The translations under genes and the position numbers were made by a program. A DNA stretch of 14,639 bases from an uncultured Marinosulfonomonas sp. (lineage in GTDB: Bacteria; Pseudomonadota; Alphaproteobacteria; Rhodobacterales; Rhodobacteraceae). Of this stretch, positions 13,401-14,639 are shown piece after piece (the stretch's first letter is position 1; each line of letters begins with the position of its first letter). Under the pieces are notes generated by a model. It was not told the origin of the DNA. It made no database searches and saw nothing but the letters and a program-made list of their open reading frames with translations. Location of the stretch: positions 1 through 14,639 of the forward strand of contig CAMZKY010000284.1 of the NCBI GenBank assembly GCA_947311455.1, given 5' to 3'.

Positions 13401-14639
13401 ATGACCGACAAAACATACCCCCCCAGCCCGAAATTTGTAGCGGCCTCTCATGCGGACAAAGCCAAATATGAAGACATGTATACGGCCTCCATGCAAGACC
13501 CCGATGCATTCTGGGGTGAACACGGAAAACGCGTTGACTGGATCACACCCTATACCAAAGTCAAAGACACCAATTTCAAACTGGGCGAAGTCAGCATCAA
13601 ATGGTATGAAGACGGTGTTCTGAACGTTTCCGCCAACTGTATCGACCGCCATCTGGAAACCCGCGGCGATCAAACCGCGATTATCTGGGAACCGGACGAT
13701 CCAAAAACACCGGCCCTGAACATCACCTATAACCAACTGTCAGACAAGGTGAACCGCTTTGCCAATGTGTTGTTGTCGCAAGGGGTGATGCGCGGTGATC
13801 GGGTGGTGATCTATCTACCGATGATCCCCGAAGCCGCCTATGCCATGCTGGCCTGTGCGCGTATCGGCGCGATCCATTCTATCGTTTTTGCCGGCTTCAG
13901 CCCTGATGCGCTGGCTAACCGGATTAATGATTGTGACGCAAAACTGCTGATCACCGCCGACGAGGCCCCGCGCGGCGGGCGCAAAACCCCGCTGAAATCC
14001 AACGCCGACGCGGCGCTGTTGCATTGTTCCGACAAGGTGCGCTGTCTGGTGGTGAAACACACCGGCGGCCAAACCACATGGATCCAGGATCGGGATGTGG
14101 ATGTGCTGGCCCTGATGGAAACCGCCAGCCCCGATTGCCCACCCCGCCCGATGAATGCCGAAGACCCGTTGTTTATTCTGTATACATCCGGCTCAACCGG
14201 CAAACCCAAAGGCGTGCAGCATTGCTCGGGTGGTTATCTGGTTTATGCGGCAATGACCCATCAATACACCTTTGATTACCACGATGGCGATGTGTTCTGG
14301 TGCACCGCTGATGTGGGTTGGGTGACGGGCCACAGCTATATTATCTATGGCCCGCTGGCCAACGGCGCGACCACAGTGATGTTTGAAGGTGTGCCAACCT
14401 TCCCCGATGCAGGCCGTTTCTGGGACGTCTGCGAAAAACACAAGGTGAACCAATTTTACACCGCCCCCACCGCCATTCGCGCGCTGATGGCGTTTGGCGA
14501 TGATCCGGTTAAGAAATACGATCTCTCCGCGCTTAAATTGCTGGGCACGGTTGGCGAACCGATCAATCCCGAGGCATGGAATTGGTATAATGATGTGATT
14601 GGCGGGGGCAAATTGCCCATTGTTGACACATGGTGGCAA
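13401..14639 (+). CDS. acs: Acetyl-CoA synthetase (AMP-forming), N-terminal 413 residues, cut by window edge
   Basis: My translation from the ATG at 13401 (AGGGA upstream) is open through the last base. Full-length Acs is about 650 residues. It catalyses acetate + ATP + CoA to acetyl-CoA + AMP + PPi in the cytoplasm. The phosphate loop YTSGSTGKPKG is at 261-271, with FEGVPTFPD, YTAPTAIRALM and LLGTVGEPINPEAW following. The window ends in VDTWWQ, just before the expected TETG. The acetate-pocket residues known from Salmonella Acs (Val310, Thr311, Val386, Trp414, from memory) appear here as Val308, Thr309, Val384 and Trp412, a constant offset of two. The small-substrate pocket is therefore conserved, and acetate (or propionate) is likely. 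The C-terminal domain with the regulatory acetylated lysine is not visible. Its place behind the importer suggests activation of the imported acid. Confidence 0.95.
   Translation, partial: MTDKTYPPSPKFVAASHADKAKYEDMYTASMQDPDAFWGEHGKRVDWITPYTKVKDTNFKLGEVSIKWYEDGVLNVSANCIDRHLETRGDQTAIIWEPDDPKTPALNITYNQLSDKVNRFANVLLSQGVMRGDRVVIYLPMIPEAAYAMLACARIGAIHSIVFAGFSPDALANRINDCDAKLLITADEAPRGGRKTPLKSNADAALLHCSDKVRCLVVKHTGGQTTWIQDRDVDVLALMETASPDCPPRPMNAEDPLFILYTSGSTGKPKGVQHCSGGYLVYAAMTHQYTFDYHDGDVFWCTADVGWVTGHSYIIYGPLANGATTVMFEGVPTFPDAGRFWDVCEKHKVNQFYTAPTAIRALMAFGDDPVKKYDLSALKLLGTVGEPINPEAWNWYNDVIGGGKLPIVDTWWQ

Noticed and set aside
14193..14639. Minus-strand open frame reaching the right edge
   Set aside because: It is antisense to acs, which is open and motif-rich over the same bases.

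Overview
The window looks like alphaproteobacterial DNA of moderate GC, most probably Rhodobacterales (a roseobacter-type organism). This rests on the protein families, a Tat-exported LivK-type binding protein, an ScfR-family regulator and the typical alphaproteobacterial HAMP region of the kinase; it is not a species call. All genes look intact except two cut by the window edges. I saw no tRNA, rRNA, CRISPR array, insertion sequence or phage gene.

Left half (1-6521): a two-component system on the minus strand (OmpR-type response regulator, then a membrane sensor kinase cut at base 1) is divergent from a three-gene ABC importer on the plus strand: periplasmic binding protein, 729-residue fused double permease, and ATPase. 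Such loci are usually annotated as ferric-iron transporters (afuABC/fbpABC). The binding protein has no adjacent tyrosine pair of the ferric-binding type. It has instead a His-Asp...Glu arrangement that, as I recall it, matches the hexose-phosphate-binding AfuA proteins. I therefore favour an organophosphate or sugar-phosphate importer under control of the divergent two-component system.

Middle (6522-6701): a convergent intergenic stretch with a rho-independent terminator for the afu operon and four tandem copies of an 11-bp unit.

Right half (6702-14639): a minus-strand XRE-type regulator of the short-chain fatty acyl-CoA regulator (ScfR) group is divergent from a six-gene plus-strand operon: Tat-exported LivK-like binding protein, LivH-like and LivM-like permeases, LivG-like and LivF-like ATPases, and acetyl-CoA synthetase (acs, cut at base 14639). 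The genes after the first are 3-35 nt apart, apart from a 132-nt hairpin-bearing gap behind the binding-protein gene. An acyl-CoA-sensing regulator, a LivK-type importer and an acetate-activating enzyme together suggest one module for uptake and CoA-activation of acetate or another short-chain carboxylate, rather than branched-chain amino acid transport. This is the most interesting hypothesis in the window.

Both ABC operons share a layout: binding-protein gene first, then stable intercistronic hairpin(s), then the membrane components, which would allow excess production of the binding protein.
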